From assembly GCF_016429285.1 (NCBI RefSeq), contig NZ_JAELUI010000042.1, positions 1-41,140 of the forward strand: a DNA stretch of 41,140 nucleotides, read 5' to 3'. Positions 26,614 to 39,052 of this stretch are shown in pieces. The notes under the pieces were generated by a model, which saw only the letters and a list, made by a program, of their open reading frames with translations, made no database searches and had not been told where the DNA came from. The position numbers were made by a program, and so were the translations under genes. This DNA is from Ralstonia sp. ASV6 (lineage in GTDB: Bacteria; Pseudomonadota; Gammaproteobacteria; Burkholderiales; Burkholderiaceae). Numbering within the stretch: the stretch's first letter is position 1; every line of letters begins with the position of its first letter.

Positions 26614-29529
26614 TCAGCCGATCTGACGCATCAGGGCCTGTGCCTCGGCGTGGAACGAGGGATCGCCCAGGTCCAGCACCTCCTGCAGCAGCTCGCGCGC
26701 ACCTTCCTTGTCGCCGATCTCGATGTAGGCCTTGGCCAGATCAAACTTGATCTGCAGATCGCGCACGCCATCGGCCCCATGCTCACCGGACAGCGTGTGC
26801 GGCAGGTTGGTGTCCAGGCGGATGGCCGATTGCGGCTCATCGTTGGCGACATGTTCGTGCTCGGCGTGATGCGGCTCGGCATCGAAGTGCATCGGCGCCT
26901 GCGACAGATCCGTCGGCTGGGCCCAGGCCGGCAGGCTTTCTTCAGCCATGGCAGCCGGAGCAACCGGTGCGGCCTCGGTTGCCGGCGGCGTCGGATTCAG
27001 ATCCAGCGACAGGTCCGACAGGTCCATGTGCATCGGCGGCGCAGCCACCGGTTGGTAGGCCTCACCAGCATGTGCGTTGAACTGCGGCAGATCGGCCTCC
27101 GGCTCAGCGTGCGGCTTGAACACCTCAGCAGCCTCAGCCGATGCAGTGATCGGGTCACCAGCGGCCGGCGCCGGGAACGACTCCAGCGGCAAGTCCAGAT
27201 CCGCCAGTTGCGGAGCCTTGGTCGACGGCGCGGAGGGGTCCAGATCCGGGGACAGCGTGGTCCAGTCGTCGCCGCGGCGCGTGGTTTCACCCGTCACGGT
27301 CGGCTTGAAGGCTTCCGCAGCAGCTACCGCACCCACGCCGGCCAGGGCGGCAGCTGCGGCACCTCCGTGGCTGTGTTCAGCGTGCACCTCAGCCGTCGGA
27401 TGCGGCGTATCACCCTGCACCGTCAGGTATAGCGGATTAGCGGGATCAAACTTGCGGCCCATCGCAGCTGCCTCAGCCCATTCCGGCGAAGCAGCGCCGA
27501 CTTGTGCCAGCATCTCTTCTGCAATGGTCTGAAAGCCGTGTGCGTCCTGACGATTTGCGTAAATTTCCATCAACTTCAAACGAATAGCTTGGCGATCCGG
27601 ATGTTGTTCCAGCGCCTCGCGCAAAATTTCCTCGGCCTGCACATCGCGGCCGTAAGCGATATAGACATCCGCTTCAGCAATCGGATCGACTTCGTTGCTC
27701 TCGTTGCTGCCGCCAATGCGGAAATCCGCACCGAACACGCTGTGCTGCGAGGTATCAACGCTTTGGCCGCCGGCCGCACCGAACAGCGAGTTAGCGCCCG
27801 CCATCACGGTACTTTCCTGCGACAACAGGCTGTCCTGGAAGCCATGCGCCTGCTCAGGCTTCTGCTGGCGACGGCGATACACTGCCAAACCGCCCAGCAG
27901 AGCCACCACCACCGCACCCAGGCCCAGGGCCATCGGGTTGCCCAATACGGACGAGAGGAACGATTCTTCTGCGATCGGTGCCGGCGGTGCCACCACGACC
28001 GGTGCCTTTTTCGGTGCAGCAGCCGGAGCCGATGCAGCGGCAACCGGTGCGCTGGCCGCTGCCTGCGGACCCGAAGCCGCAGCCACCGGTGCAGACGCTG
28101 CCTCCGGAGCAGATGCGGCTGCGGCTGTTGCCGAGGCAGCCGGTGTTGCAGGTGCGGCCTCTGCTGGAGCGGCAGCAGCCGGTTGGGCGGCTTGTTGAGC
28201 CGGTGTCGGCGAGGACGCTGCCGCCGCCGGAGCCGGTGCGTTGGCAGCCGCTACAGCAGGTGCCGCCGTTGCCGGCGCAGCGCCCGCAGCCGGCTTGGCC
28301 GCACTGGCAGCCTTTGCCAGTTCGGCGTTCTTCAGTTCCACCAGGCGTTGCATGTCGGAGAGGTTCTTCTCCAGCTGGGCAACGCGCGATTCCATGTCCT
28401 TGAGCGCACGCTCCTTGGCGACGAGTTCTTCGTCACGCGCAGCAGCGTTGGCTTTGCCGGTGCGATCGGCCTTAGAAAGGCGCAGCTCATCACGACCGCC
28501 GGCAGCCGGCGTCGCCTGGTCCTGCACGCGTGCCGATACGCTGCCGCTTTGCTGGCGGGCGGAATCGGTATCAGTGGCGGCGTTGGCTTCAGCGGCGGTT
28601 GCCAGGCGATTGCGATAGCCGGCAAAACCGGAAGTCTGTGCGACTACCTCGCGACGGGCTTCACGCGGGGAAACCTTCTGTGCCTCCGCCTGCGACGGCA
28701 CCTTCAGCACCGAACCGGTACGCAGACGGTTGATGTTGCCGCCGATGAACGCGTTGGGATTGTTGCGGTACATCGCCAACAGCATCTGGTCGAGCGACAC
28801 AGCGTCTTGGCCTTGCGAGGCGGTTGAGGCAATGTCGTAGAGGCTGTCGCCACGCTGCACGGTATACGAACCGCCCGGCGTAGCATCCGGCGCCGAAGCG
28901 GCGGGCGCGGCCTGCTGCTGGCGCGCAGCCTGGCGAGTTGCGGTGCGCGGCTGACGCGCTGGGGCCGTTGACGCAGGCGCTGGGGCTGCAGCTTGCGGCT
29001 GAGCGGTGGACGCCGCCGCAGGCTCAACGGCGCCTGGCGTCGTGGCCTGCACCACCGGCGTCGGAGCAAAATTCTGTGCGGTATTGCTGGAGCCCACCGG
29101 GTCCAGCAGGAAAGTATAGGCGCGCGAAACGTGGCCGCTTGCCCAATTCAGGTCAACCAGCACATCAACAAACGGTTCGGCGACGGGCTGGGTGGAGCGC
29201 AGGCGCACCACATAGTTGCCATTCGACTGGCGCTCCAGCGATGCACGCAGGGAGGAGACAATCGGGTTGTAGCTCAGGCCGGCGCGCGAATAGGCATCCG
29301 GAGCAGCCAGCTTTGCAACCAGGTTTTGCGCCTCTTCGGGCGTCACACCGGTCAGATCGATATCGGCCTGCAGCGGCTGGCCAAGGCTCGAACGCACGTG
29401 CAGCGCACCGAAACCGGCTGCATGCGCCGCGGGCTGGATCAGCAGCAGGCTTGCCGCAGCAATAGCGACAGCCGACCAGCTAGGACTGCGATGGGACGAT
29501 TCTCTCCGGCGGTATTGGCTCACCCTCAC
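26614..29529 (-). CDS. fimV: FimV-like inner-membrane hub protein
   Basis: This 971-residue protein has the FimV layout: signal peptide, an N-terminal FimV domain ([20 protein letters not shown]), a LysM peptidoglycan-binding motif ([14 protein letters not shown]), a coiled coil ([19 protein letters not shown]) and a long Ala/Pro-rich spacer. A transmembrane helix ([17 protein letters not shown]) and an acidic cytoplasmic tail follow, ending in a TPR-like FimV C-terminal domain ([20 protein letters not shown]). FimV supports type IV pilus assembly and polar localisation. The start is GTG 29529 after GGAGTCGAAG. No pilus genes adjoin, but the position between asd and truA is the usual one in this lineage. 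Confidence 0.92.
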   Translation of the reverse strand: MRVSQYRRRESSHRSPSWSAVAIAAASLLLIQPAAHAAGFGALHVRSSLGQPLQADIDLTGVTPEEAQNLVAKLAAPDAYSRAGLSYNPIVSSLRASLERQSNGNYVVRLRSTQPVAEPFVDVLVDLNWASGHVSRAYTFLLDPVGSSNTAQNFAPTPVVQATTPGAVEPAAASTAQPQAAAPAPASTAPARQPRTATRQAARQQQAAPAASAPDATPGGSYTVQRGDSLYDIASTASQGQDAVSLDQMLLAMYRNNPNAFIGGNINRLRTGSVLKVPSQAEAQKVSPREARREVVAQTSGFAGYRNRLATAAEANAATDTDSARQQSGSVSARVQDQATPAAGGRDELRLSKADRTGKANAAARDEELVAKERALKDMESRVAQLEKNLSDMQRLVELKNAELAKAASAAKPAAGAAPATAAPAVAAANAPAPAAAASSPTPAQQAAQPAAAAPAEAAPATPAASATAAAASAPEAASAPVAAASGPQAAASAPVAAASAPAAAPKKAPVVVAPPAPIAEESFLSSVLGNPMALGLGAVVVALLGGLAVYRRRQQKPEQAHGFQDSLLSQESTVMAGANSLFGAAGGQSVDTSQHSVFGADFRIGGSNESNEVDPIAEADVYIAYGRDVQAEEILREALEQHPDRQAIRLKLMEIYANRQDAHGFQTIAEEMLAQVGAASPEWAEAAAMGRKFDPANPLYLTVQGDTPHPTAEVHAEHSHGGAAAAALAGVGAVAAAEAFKPTVTGETTRRGDDWTTLSPDLDPSAPSTKAPQLADLDLPLESFPAPAAGDPITASAEAAEVFKPHAEPEADLPQFNAHAGEAYQPVAAPPMHMDLSDLSLDLNPTPPATEAAPVAPAAMAEESLPAWAQPTDLSQAPMHFDAEPHHAEHEHVANDEPQSAIRLDTNLPHTLSGEHGADGVRDLQIKFDLAKAYIEIGDKEGARELLQEVLDLGDPSFHAEAQALMRQIG

Positions 29530-29929
29530 CTTCGACTCCGTTATCTTTTAATGTGCAAACGAACTTAACATCAACGAGTTAGCGCAGCAAGTTCACTCAA
29601 AAGGTGAAAAGCTGAGGTATCGAACCGCCGTCGATTTTTATCAAAACGACACAATTGACGAGATTCTGAAGCATTCGGCGTACCCCCCGGAATGCGAATG
29701 CTTCGACGTGGCACCAACCCTTCCCCGTGCCTGTCCACCCCACGAATGGGTGGCCGGCTTTCTTGCCGCAATTCTGGCCGCTATTGTGTACCAACGTTAC
29801 AGCCCGTGGGCACCCAGATGGCACAACGCCGCGCAGGCTGCGCGGCGTTGGTGGAAAAAGCGCACTTTCTGTTGTCAGGCCGCAACGACAATCATCGCGG
29901 CCGACCCAACAACGAATGCAAAGCCGGCA
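29530..29929. other. Intergenic region between asd and fimV
   Basis: About 400 bases with no supported gene. It holds a GC-rich hairpin (29825-29849) after asd and an AT-rich stretch close to the fimV start that probably contains its promoter. The open frames crossing it are shadows. Confidence 0.5.
29825..29849 (-). terminator. Hairpin after asd, possible terminator
   Basis: AACGCCGCGC pairs with GCGCGGCGTT around a five-base loop. No clear T-run follows on the minus strand, so termination is uncertain. Confidence 0.35.
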
Positions 29930-31033
29930 TCACTTGCCCAGCAGGATGCGCAGCGTGCGGCGCAGCGGTTCGGCAGCCCCCCACAAGAGCTGGTCGCCGA
30001 TCACGAAGGCGCTGACGTATTCCGGCCCCATGTTCAACTTGCGCACTCGACCCACACCGATCTGCAGGCCGCCGGTGATAGACGCCGGGGTCAGTTCCTT
30101 TTCGGTGATACTGCGGTCGTTCGGGACCCACTTCACCCACGGGTTGCCCGAGCGGATGATCTGCTCGATCTCTTCGAGCGGCAGGTCGCGCTTGAGCTTG
30201 AGCGTCAGACCGAGGCTGTGGCAACGCATCGCGCCGATGCGCACGCACAGGCCATCCACAGGGACCGGCTGAGCATTGCCCAGGATCTTGTTGACCTCGG
30301 CCTGGCCCTTCCACTCTTCCTTCGACTGGCCATTGTCAAGCTGCTTGTCGATCCAGGGGATCAGGCCACCAGCCAGCGGCGCCGGGAAGAACTCGGTCGG
30401 CACGTCTTCGCGAATGGTCTTGGCAACCTTGCGATCGATATCCAGGATGGCAGACGCCGGGTTGGCCAGTTCGTCAGCCACGGCGTTGTGGATCACGCCC
30501 ATGCCCTTGAGCAGTTCGCGCATGTGGTTGGCGCCACCGCCCGAAGCCGCTTGGTAGGTCATCGAACTGACCCACTCGACCAGTCCTTCGCGGAACAGAC
30601 CGCCCACGCCCATCAGCAGGATGGAATTCGTGCAGTTGCCGCCGATGAAGTTCTTGGTGCCCGCAGCCACCGCGTTCTTGATGAGCGACAGGTTGACCGG
30701 GTCCAGCACGATCACGGCATCGTCTTCCATGCGCAGGGTCGACGCGGCGTCGATCCAGTAGCCGTTCCAGCCGGCAGCGCGCAGCTTCGGGAAAACTTCG
30801 GTGGTGTAGTCACCGCCCTGGCACGTGATGATCGTGTCGCAAGCCTTCAGCGCTTCGATGTCGTTGGCGTCGGCCAGGGGCGCATCCGTCTTGGCGAATG
30901 CGGGCGCGCGGCCGCCGGCGTTGCTGGTGCTGAAAAACACCGTATCGATCAGGTCGAAATCCTTTTCTTCCTGCATGCGCTGCATCAGCACACTGCCGAC
31001 CATGCCGCGCCAACCGACGAGACCTACCTTCAT
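29930..31033 (-). CDS. asd: Aspartate-semialdehyde dehydrogenase
   Basis: The 367-residue enzyme reduces aspartyl phosphate to aspartate semialdehyde for lysine, threonine, methionine and diaminopimelate synthesis. The NADP-binding start [18 protein letters not shown] and the catalytic Cys in [18 protein letters not shown] are present, and the length fits the Gram-negative type. It lies downstream of leuB, with a possible small ORF between them. Confidence 0.96.
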   Translation of the reverse strand: MKVGLVGWRGMVGSVLMQRMQEEKDFDLIDTVFFSTSNAGGRAPAFAKTDAPLADANDIEALKACDTIITCQGGDYTTEVFPKLRAAGWNGYWIDAASTLRMEDDAVIVLDPVNLSLIKNAVAAGTKNFIGGNCTNSILLMGVGGLFREGLVEWVSSMTYQAASGGGANHMRELLKGMGVIHNAVADELANPASAILDIDRKVAKTIREDVPTEFFPAPLAGGLIPWIDKQLDNGQSKEEWKGQAEVNKILGNAQPVPVDGLCVRIGAMRCHSLGLTLKLKRDLPLEEIEQIIRSGNPWVKWVPNDRSITEKELTPASITGGLQIGVGRVRKLNMGPEYVSAFVIGDQLLWGAAEPLRRTLRILLGK

Positions 31034-31117
31034 GATGTGGAACCCTTAGTGATTTTCCCCGCCTCGTGCGCCCGGCGGTGACCGCGCGGGGAAGGCGAAC
31101 GGACACGACCGGACGAT

Positions 31118-31255
31118 CTACGAGATCGTTTTTTTGGTAATGGTTTTGGTGGTCGTGCGAATCTCGACAGTCGCAATGCGTGCGCGTGCGGCAGCGCCCG
31201 TGGCAGCGATTGCCAGGGTGCCCAGAATGCCAAAGAGAAGCGCGGTCGAGATCAT
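31118..31255 (-). CDS. Possible small exported or membrane protein, 45 residues
   Basis: ATG 31255 to TAG 31118 encodes a hydrophobic start (MISTALLFGILGTLAIAATG) followed by a basic, Thr/Lys-rich tail (TTTKTITKKTIS). This could be a single membrane span or a signal peptide with a short basic mature part. It sits between leuB and asd on their strand. No clear ribosome-binding site is visible, and no family was recognised, so it may be a chance frame. Confidence 0.35.
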   Translation of the reverse strand: MISTALLFGILGTLAIAATGAAARARIATVEIRTTTKTITKKTIS

Positions 31256-31366
31256 TCGTAAAAATATACACGAATTAGCAGATACACAATGCACTGCAAC
31301 ATGTGTCCGCCGAAAAAAACACAGTTGCGGCGCGTCAAGTGACGACGCCGCAACGTACCTTGCGAC

Positions 31367-32437
<1,071 letters not shown>

Positions 32438-32476
32438 GCGCTTTCCTTGTGTCCTTCCTTGATGTTCTGTGTCAGC

Positions 32477-33127
32477 TCAGCCGACGAGCTTGTGCGCGAG
32501 CCACGGCATCTTGGCCAGGCGCTGCGCTTCGTACGCCTTGATCTGATCGGCATAACGCAGGGTCAGGCCGATGTCGTCGAAGCCGTTGAGCAGGCAATAC
32601 TTGCGGAAGGCCGTAATGTCGAACGGATACGCCGTGCCGCCCGGCGTGACGACGACCTGTTTGTCCAGATCCACCGTCAACTGATAGCCGGGGAATGCCA
32701 GCGTCTCATTGAACAGGTGATCGACTTGCGACTCCGTCAGCACGATCGGCAGCAGGCCGTTCTTGAAGCAGTTGTTGAAGAAGATGTCGGCAAAGCTCGG
32801 CGCGATGATGGCGCGGAAGCCATACTGCTGCAGCGCCCACGGTGCGTGCTCACGCGAGCTGCCGCAGCCGAAGTTCTTGCGCGCCAGCAGAATCGAGGCG
32901 CCTTGATAGCGCGGCTGGTTCAGCACGAAATCCGGGTTCAGCGGACGCTTGCTGTTGTCTTGGCCGGGCTCGCCCACATCCTTGTAGCGCCATTCGTCGA
33001 ACAGGTTCGGACCAAAGCCCGTGCGCTTGATCGACTTGAGGAATTGCTTCGGGATGATGGCGTCGGTGTCGACGTTCTCGCGGTCGAGCGGCGCCACGAG
33101 GCCGGTGTGGATGGTAAATTGTTCCAT
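32477..33127 (-). CDS. leuD: 3-isopropylmalate dehydratase small subunit
   Basis: The 216-residue subunit pairs with LeuC to isomerise 2- to 3-isopropylmalate. The swivelling-domain motif [15 protein letters not shown] is intact, as is [12 protein letters not shown] near the N-terminus. ATG 33127 (MEQFTIHTG) is the conserved start; a longer frame would overlap leuC. It begins 23 bases after leuC. Confidence 0.96.
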   Translation of the reverse strand: MEQFTIHTGLVAPLDRENVDTDAIIPKQFLKSIKRTGFGPNLFDEWRYKDVGEPGQDNSKRPLNPDFVLNQPRYQGASILLARKNFGCGSSREHAPWALQQYGFRAIIAPSFADIFFNNCFKNGLLPIVLTESQVDHLFNETLAFPGYQLTVDLDKQVVVTPGGTAYPFDITAFRKYCLLNGFDDIGLTLRYADQIKAYEAQRLAKMPWLAHKLVG

Positions 33128-33150
33128 GATTGCTCTCTCTATCCTGCCGC

Positions 33151-34560
33151 TCAAGCGAGCTTGCGCACGTCGACGAAGTGGCCTTCCAGCGCGGCCGCAG
33201 CGGCCATCGCCGGGCTCACCAAGTGGGTGCGACCACCCGCGCCCTGACGGCCTTCGAAGTTGCGATTGGACGTGGATGCGCAACGCTCGCCTGGGTCGAG
33301 GCGGTCGGCATTCATCGCCAGACACATCGAGCAGCCCGGTTCGCGCCATTCAAAGCCGGCTGCCTTGAAGATCTTGTCGAGCCCTTCGCGCTCGGCCTGC
33401 TCCTTCACAAGGCCGGAGCCCGGTACGACCATCGCCAGCTTCACGTTCGAGGCGATGCGCTTGCCCAGCTTCTGCACAACCCAAGCAGCAGCGCGCATGT
33501 CTTCGATGCGGCTGTTGGTGCACGAGCCGATGAACACCTTGTCGATGCTGATATCGCTGATAGCGACGTTCGGCTGCAGGCCCATGTATTCGAGCGCGCG
33601 CTCCATGGCGTTGCGCTTGTTCGGGTCTTTTTCCTTCTCGGGATCCGGCACGCGGTCTTCAATGCTGACCACCATTTCCGGCGACGTGCCCCAGCTCACC
33701 TGCGGGCGAATGTCTTCTGCGCGCAGCTCGACCACGCGGTCGAAGTGGGCGCCCTCGTCGGAGTGCAGCGTGCGCCAGTAGGTGACGGCCTGCTCCCACT
33801 CCACACCTTGCGGCGCAAACGGGCGGCCCTTGATGTATTCGAGCGTGACGTCATCCACGGCGACCATGCCAGCGCGTGCGCCGCCTTCGATCGCCATGTT
33901 GCACACCGTCATGCGCCCTTCCATCGACAGCGCGCGAATGGCCGACCCGCCGAATTCCATGGCGTAACCGGTGCCGCCCGCCGTACCGATCTTGCCGATG
34001 ATGGCGAGCACGATGTCCTTGGCAGTGCAGCCGCGCGGCAACGTCCCTTCCACCTTCACGAGCATGTTCTTGCTCTTCTTCGCGAGCAGCGTTTGCGTGG
34101 CCAGCACGTGCTCGACTTCCGACGTGCCGATGCCGTGCGCCAGCGCGCCGAATGCACCGTGCGTGCTGGTATGCGAGTCACCGCAGACCACCGTCATGCC
34201 CGGCAGCGTCGCGCCCTGTTCCGGCCCGATCACGTGCACGATGCCCTGACGCTTGTCGTTCATCTTGAATTGCGTGATGCCATAGCTGTCGCAGTTGGCA
34301 TCGAGCGTGTCGACCTGCAGCTTGGAAACCGGGTCGGCAATGCCGTGCGAACGATCGGTGGTCGGCACGTTGTGGTCCGACACAGCCAGGTTGGCGCTGA
34401 TGCGCCACACCGGACGCTGCGCAATCTTCAGGCCTTCGAACGCCTGCGGGCTCGTCACTTCGTGCAGCAGTTGGCGATCGATGTAGAGCACGGTCGTGCC
34501 GTCATCTTCGGTATGAACGACGTGATCGTCCCAGAGTTTGTCGTAGAGCGTCTTGGCCAT
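33151..34560 (-). CDS. leuC: 3-isopropylmalate dehydratase large subunit
   Basis: The 469-residue subunit carries the [4Fe-4S] cluster, with ligand cysteines in [16 protein letters not shown] and [11 protein letters not shown], plus the [21 protein letters not shown] substrate region. ATG 34560 ([13 protein letters not shown]) is the conserved start. It leads the leuCDB run; the promoter probably lies in the 220 bases before it. Confidence 0.97.
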   Translation of the reverse strand: MAKTLYDKLWDDHVVHTEDDGTTVLYIDRQLLHEVTSPQAFEGLKIAQRPVWRISANLAVSDHNVPTTDRSHGIADPVSKLQVDTLDANCDSYGITQFKMNDKRQGIVHVIGPEQGATLPGMTVVCGDSHTSTHGAFGALAHGIGTSEVEHVLATQTLLAKKSKNMLVKVEGTLPRGCTAKDIVLAIIGKIGTAGGTGYAMEFGGSAIRALSMEGRMTVCNMAIEGGARAGMVAVDDVTLEYIKGRPFAPQGVEWEQAVTYWRTLHSDEGAHFDRVVELRAEDIRPQVSWGTSPEMVVSIEDRVPDPEKEKDPNKRNAMERALEYMGLQPNVAISDISIDKVFIGSCTNSRIEDMRAAAWVVQKLGKRIASNVKLAMVVPGSGLVKEQAEREGLDKIFKAAGFEWREPGCSMCLAMNADRLDPGERCASTSNRNFEGRQGAGGRTHLVSPAMAAAAALEGHFVDVRKLA

Positions 34561-34732
34561 GATGCGATCCGTGCACAACGCGCTCCGATTTGAGCGTCGA
34601 GGCGGTTGCGCGAGCAGTTTCGTGGGGAGTGATCGATTATGCCACCCAGTGCATTGCACACCGGACGTGACTGGCGAAAGGGGGTTTCGTCATTTCGCGA
34701 AAGCTCGCCCGGACAATCTTCGGGCGACAAAA

Positions 34733-34759
34733 AACCCCGCCGGTTTCCCGGGCGGGGTT
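34733..34759 (-). terminator. Terminator after gltA
   Basis: AACCCCGCC pairs with GGCGGGGTT around a nine-base loop, with a minus-strand TTTTGTCG tail. Confidence 0.85.
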
Positions 34760-34781
34760 CTTGTGATGCAAAAAGACTGGC

Positions 34782-36083
34782 TTAGCGCTTGTCGATCGAC
34801 GGCACTTCGCGCGTGGCGGCGCCGTTGAACAGCTGACGCGGACGGCCGATCTTGTATTCCGGATCGGTGATCATCTCTTCCCACTGCGAGATCCAGCCCA
34901 CCGAACGGGCCAGCGCGAAGATGCAGGTGAACATCGACGACGGGATGCCCAGCGCGCGCTGCACGATACCCGAGTAAAAGTCGACGTTCGGGTACAGCTT
35001 GCGGCTGACGAAGTACTCATCTTCCAGCGCGATCTTTTCCAGCTCCATGGCGAGCTTGAACAGCGGGTCGTTGTGCAGGCCCAGCTCGTTCAGCACTTCA
35101 TGGCAGGTTTCGCGCATCAGCTTGGCGCGCGGGTCATAGTTCTTGTACACACGGTGGCCAAAGCCCATCAGGCGCACGCCGCTGTTCTTGTCCTTGACCT
35201 GCTTGATGAACTCCGGAACCTTGTCCACCGAGCCGATCTCTTCCAGCATGTTCAGTGCGGCTTCGTTCGCACCACCGTGCGCCGGGCCCCACAGGCAGGC
35301 GATACCGGCAGCAATGGCAGCGATCGGGTTCGTGCCCGACGAACCCGCCAGACGCACCGTCGAGGTCGAAGCGTTTTGCTCGTGATCAGCGTGCAGGATG
35401 AAGATGCGGTCCAGCGCGCGCTCCAGCACCGGATTCACCTTGTAGTCTTCACACGGCGTGGCAAACATCATGCGCATGAAGTTGCCGGTGTACGACAGGT
35501 TGTTCTGCGGATAGATCAGCGGCTGGCCGATGTTGTACTTGTATGCCATGGCCACCAGCGTCGGCAGCTTGGCGATCAGGCGAATCTGCGAGATTTCGCG
35601 CTCACGCGGGTCATTGATGTTGGCAGCGTCCGGGTAGAACGCGCTCATCGCACCCACTAGGCCCGTCAGCACGGCCATCGGGTGAGCGTCACGGCGGAAA
35701 CCGCGCAGGAAGAACTGCATCTGCTCATGCACCATGGTGTGATTCGTCACCACATGGTTGAACTCTTCCTTCTGCTTGGCGTTGGGCAGTTCGCCCTTCA
35801 GCAGCAGGTAGCAGATTTCCATGAAATCGCACTTGCTAGCCAGATCGTCGATGGCGTAGCCGCGGTACAGCAACTCACCCTTATCGCCGTCGATGTAGGT
35901 GATCTTGGAATTGCACGACGCAGTCGACATGAAGCCGGGGTCGTACGTGAACTTACCCGTCTGACCGTACAGCTTGCGGATGTCGATCACGTCGGGCCCG
36001 ACCGTGCCCTTGTAGATCGGCAGCTCAACGCTGGGCGAGCCATCGGAAAACGATAGGGTGGCTTTCACTTCGGACGGCGTCAT
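34782..36083 (-). CDS. gltA: Citrate synthase
   Basis: The 433-residue enzyme condenses oxaloacetate with acetyl-CoA. The catalytic His and Asp regions are present ([27 protein letters not shown] and the late R-rich segments), and the N-terminal extension is that of the hexameric Gram-negative type. ATG 36083 ([12 protein letters not shown]) follows GAAAGGAAACCGAC. It is the last gene of the sdhCDAB-sdhE-gltA block and ends at a strong terminator. Confidence 0.97.
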   Translation of the reverse strand: MTPSEVKATLSFSDGSPSVELPIYKGTVGPDVIDIRKLYGQTGKFTYDPGFMSTASCNSKITYIDGDKGELLYRGYAIDDLASKCDFMEICYLLLKGELPNAKQKEEFNHVVTNHTMVHEQMQFFLRGFRRDAHPMAVLTGLVGAMSAFYPDAANINDPREREISQIRLIAKLPTLVAMAYKYNIGQPLIYPQNNLSYTGNFMRMMFATPCEDYKVNPVLERALDRIFILHADHEQNASTSTVRLAGSSGTNPIAAIAAGIACLWGPAHGGANEAALNMLEEIGSVDKVPEFIKQVKDKNSGVRLMGFGHRVYKNYDPRAKLMRETCHEVLNELGLHNDPLFKLAMELEKIALEDEYFVSRKLYPNVDFYSGIVQRALGIPSSMFTCIFALARSVGWISQWEEMITDPEYKIGRPRQLFNGAATREVPSIDKR

Positions 36084-36204
36084 GTCGGTTTCCTTTCTGC
36101 TGTTTATGAAAATGAATACGGGAGACTCCCGCCAGACGGATCGCACTGTGCCGTGGGGGGCGGCTTGACCGATTCGTCTTGCGGCAACCTCTCGTGCGCC
36201 GGTG

Positions 36205-36492
36205 TCAGACCGAACGCAGCAAGGTCAGGACGTGCTGGATTTGCGGCACGTCGAGTTCGCCCTCCGGCTCCTTGCGTGCAAGCAGGAGATCCATCAGGTC
36301 GTTGTCAGGCAGATCAAACAACTGCGAGAGTGCGGCAACGTCATCATCTGACAGTTCGGTCTCATAGCGGTTGAAGAAGCGCTCGACGATGATATCGTTC
36401 TCCAGCAAACCACGTCGGGCACGCCAGCGCAGACGCGCGCGCTTGTGCGGATCGGATTGGTGAGAGAACGTTGGGGTATTCACAGCGGTCAT
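36205..36492 (-). CDS. sdhE: FAD assembly factor SdhE (YgfY family)
   Basis: The 95-residue protein promotes covalent flavinylation of SdhA. The diagnostic [14 protein letters not shown] (RGxxExD) motif is present, and the rest is an acidic helical bundle. ATG 36492 is preferred over TTG 36501. It sits between sdhB and gltA, the typical place. Confidence 0.93.
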   Translation of the reverse strand: MTAVNTPTFSHQSDPHKRARLRWRARRGLLENDIIVERFFNRYETELSDDDVAALSQLFDLPDNDLMDLLLARKEPEGELDVPQIQHVLTLLRSV

Positions 36493-36506
36493 GCTTCTCA
36501 AAAGAC

Positions 36507-36535
36507 GCGTCGCCGGAAAACCGCTCCGGCGACGC
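36507..36535 (-). terminator. Hairpin between sdhB and sdhE
   Basis: GCGTCGCCGG pairs with CCGGCGACGC around a nine-base loop. The minus-strand tail GTCTTTTGAG is only modestly T-rich, so it may attenuate expression of sdhE-gltA or stabilise the sdh message rather than stop transcription fully. Confidence 0.55.
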
Positions 36536-36550
36536 TGGGTGCCTTGCGAT

Positions 36551-37252
36551 TTACACCGCGCGGCGCACCATCAGTTCCTTGATCTTACCGATGGCCTTGG
36601 TCGGGTTCAGACCCTTCGGACACACATCGACGCAGTTCATGATGGTGTGGCAGCGGAACAGGCGATACGGGTCCTCGAGGTTGTCGAGGCGCGCGCTGGT
36701 CGCTTGGTCGCGGCTATCGGCGATGAAGCGGTAGGCCTGCAGCAGGCCGGCCGGGCCGACGAACTTGTCCGGGTTCCACCAGAACGACGGGCACGACGTC
36801 GAGCAGCTCGCGCACAGAATGCACTCGTACAGACCGTCCAGCTCTTCACGCTCTTCCGGCGACTGCAGACGCTCCTTTTCGGGCGGCGGCTCGTCGTTGA
36901 TCAGGAACGGCTTGATCGAGTGGTACTGGTTGAAGAAGTGCGTCATATCGACGATCAGGTCGCGCACCACGGGCAGCCCCGGCAGCGGACGCAGCACGAT
37001 CTTCTCGGGCAGTTCACGCATGTTGGTCAGGCAGGCCAGACCATTCTTGCCGTTGATGTTCATGGCGTCGGAGCCGCACACACCTTCGCGGCACGAACGA
37101 CGGAACGCAATTGACTCATCCAGCTTTTTCAGCTTGACCAGCGCGTCGAGCAGCATACGCTCGTGACCGTCGAGTTCAACCTCGTAGGTCTGCATGCGGG
37201 GCGCTGCGTCCTTGTCCGGATCGTAGCGATAGACTTCAAAAATACGCTTCAT
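36551..37252 (-). CDS. sdhB: Succinate dehydrogenase iron-sulfur subunit
   Basis: The 233-residue subunit carries electrons from SdhA to quinone. All three cluster motifs are visible: [2Fe-2S] SCREGVCGSDAMNINGKNG, [4Fe-4S] CILCASCSTSCP, and CHTIMNCVDVCPKGLNP. It follows sdhA after 18 bases. Confidence 0.97.
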   Translation of the reverse strand: MKRIFEVYRYDPDKDAAPRMQTYEVELDGHERMLLDALVKLKKLDESIAFRRSCREGVCGSDAMNINGKNGLACLTNMRELPEKIVLRPLPGLPVVRDLIVDMTHFFNQYHSIKPFLINDEPPPEKERLQSPEEREELDGLYECILCASCSTSCPSFWWNPDKFVGPAGLLQAYRFIADSRDQATSARLDNLEDPYRLFRCHTIMNCVDVCPKGLNPTKAIGKIKELMVRRAV

Positions 37253-37270
37253 TTTTGTGGGTCCTTCCGG

Positions 37271-39049
37271 TTAGAACGTACGGGCCTTGGGCGGCACGCT
37301 TTCCACCGTCAACGGCTTCATCGTCACGGGCTTGTATTCCAGGCGGTTGCCTTCGCTGTAGAACAGCGTGTGCTTGAGCCAGTTTTCGTCGTCGCGGTTC
37401 GGGAAATCGCTGTGGGCGTGTGCGCCGCGCGATTCCTTACGGGCAGCAGCCGACACCATCGTGGCCTTGGCCACTTCCACCAGATTGGCCACTTCCAGCG
37501 CTTCGACGCGCGCGGTGTTGAACACCTTGGACTTGTCCTTCAGGTGGATGTTGGCGCCACGCTCAGCCACTTCCATGATGCGCTGGACGCCTTCGTCCAT
37601 CAGGGCTTGTGTACGGAACACGCCGGCGTGCGACTGCATGTTGCGGCGGATGTCGTTGGCAACGTCCTGTGCGTACTCGCCCGAGCTCGACGAATCCAGC
37701 TTGGCCAGGCGCGACAGCGCACGGTCTGCAGCGTCTGCCGGCAGCGGCTTGTGCTCGCGGTTCTTCAGGTTCTGCGCAACGATGTGGTTACCTGCCGAAC
37801 GACCGAACACCACCAGATCCAGCAGCGAGTTCGTGCCCAAACGGTTGGCGCCGTGCACCGACACGCAAGAGCATTCGCCGATCGCGTAGAAGCCGTTGAT
37901 GACTTCGTTCGGATTGCCGTTCTTCGGTGCCACAACCTGACCGTGATAGTTGGTCGGGATACCGCCCATCTGGTAGTGGATGGTCGGCACAACCGGAATC
38001 GGTTCCTTGATGGCGTCCACGTTAGCGAACTTCAGGCCAATTTCGCGAATGGACGGCAGACGCTTCATGATGGTCTCGGCACCGACGTGCGTCAGGTCGA
38101 GCAATACGTAGTCGCCGTTCGGGCCACAGCCGCGGCCTTCCTTGATTTCCTGGTCCATCGAGCGCGACACGAAGTCACGCGGTGCCAGATCCTTTAGCGT
38201 CGGAGCGTAACGCTCCATGAAGCGCTCGCCATCCTTGTTACGCAGGATGCCGCCTTCGCCACGCACGCCTTCGGTGATCAGCACGCCCGCGCCGGCTACG
38301 CCGGTCGGGTGGAACTGCCAGAATTCCATGTCTTCCAGCGGCACGCCAGCGCGCGCTGCCATGCCCAGACCGTCACCCGTGTTGATGAAGGCGTTGGTGG
38401 AAGCGGCGTAAATACGGCCAGCACCGCCTGTGGCGAACAGTGTCGTCTTGGCTTCGAGGATGTAGACCTCGCCAGTTTCCATTTCCAGCGCGGTTACGCC
38501 CAGCACGTCGCCATCCTGGTCGCGGATCAGATCCAGCGCCATCCATTCGACGAAGAAGTGGGTCTTGGCACGCACGTTACGCTGATACAGCGTGTGCAGC
38601 AGCGCGTGGCCGGTACGGTCGGCAGCAGCGCAAGCACGTTGCACCGGCTTCTCGCCGTAGTTCGACGTGTGACCGCCGAACGGACGCTGGTAGATGGTGC
38701 CATCCGCGTTGCGGTCGAACGGCATGCCAAAGTGTTCCAACTCATAGACCACGTTCGGCGCCTGGCGGCACATGAACTCGATCGCATCCTGGTCGCCGAG
38801 CCAGTCGGAACCCTTGATGGTGTCGTAGAAGTGATAGTGCCAGTTGTCTTCGCTCATGTTGCCCAGCGAAGCACCGATACCGCCCTGCGCCGCCACGGTG
38901 TGCGAGCGGGTGGGGAAAACCTTCGAGAGCACGGCCACCGAGAGGCCGGCTTCTGCGAGTTGCAGCGATGCGCGCATGCCCGCGCCGCCTGCACCGACGA
39001 TCACGACGTCGAACTTGCGACGCGGCAGACCCGTCTTGACTGCGACCAT
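37271..39049 (-). CDS. sdhA: Succinate dehydrogenase flavoprotein subunit
   Basis: The 592-residue subunit oxidises succinate to fumarate. The FAD-binding VIVGAGGAGMRASLQLAEAG, the flavin-linking His in SHTVAAQGGIGA and the late HGANRLGTNSLLDLVVFGR motif are intact. It starts three bases after sdhD, so the two are likely translationally coupled. Confidence 0.97.
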   Translation of the reverse strand: MVAVKTGLPRRKFDVVIVGAGGAGMRASLQLAEAGLSVAVLSKVFPTRSHTVAAQGGIGASLGNMSEDNWHYHFYDTIKGSDWLGDQDAIEFMCRQAPNVVYELEHFGMPFDRNADGTIYQRPFGGHTSNYGEKPVQRACAAADRTGHALLHTLYQRNVRAKTHFFVEWMALDLIRDQDGDVLGVTALEMETGEVYILEAKTTLFATGGAGRIYAASTNAFINTGDGLGMAARAGVPLEDMEFWQFHPTGVAGAGVLITEGVRGEGGILRNKDGERFMERYAPTLKDLAPRDFVSRSMDQEIKEGRGCGPNGDYVLLDLTHVGAETIMKRLPSIREIGLKFANVDAIKEPIPVVPTIHYQMGGIPTNYHGQVVAPKNGNPNEVINGFYAIGECSCVSVHGANRLGTNSLLDLVVFGRSAGNHIVAQNLKNREHKPLPADAADRALSRLAKLDSSSSGEYAQDVANDIRRNMQSHAGVFRTQALMDEGVQRIMEVAERGANIHLKDKSKVFNTARVEALEVANLVEVAKATMVSAAARKESRGAHAHSDFPNRDDENWLKHTLFYSEGNRLEYKPVTMKPLTVESVPPKARTF

Positions 39050-39052
39050 GAC

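Noticed and set aside
27960-28330. Repetitive Ala/Pro codon tract that might look like a repeat array
   Set aside because: It is the low-complexity linker of FimV in a continuous frame, not a tandem DNA repeat or CRISPR array.
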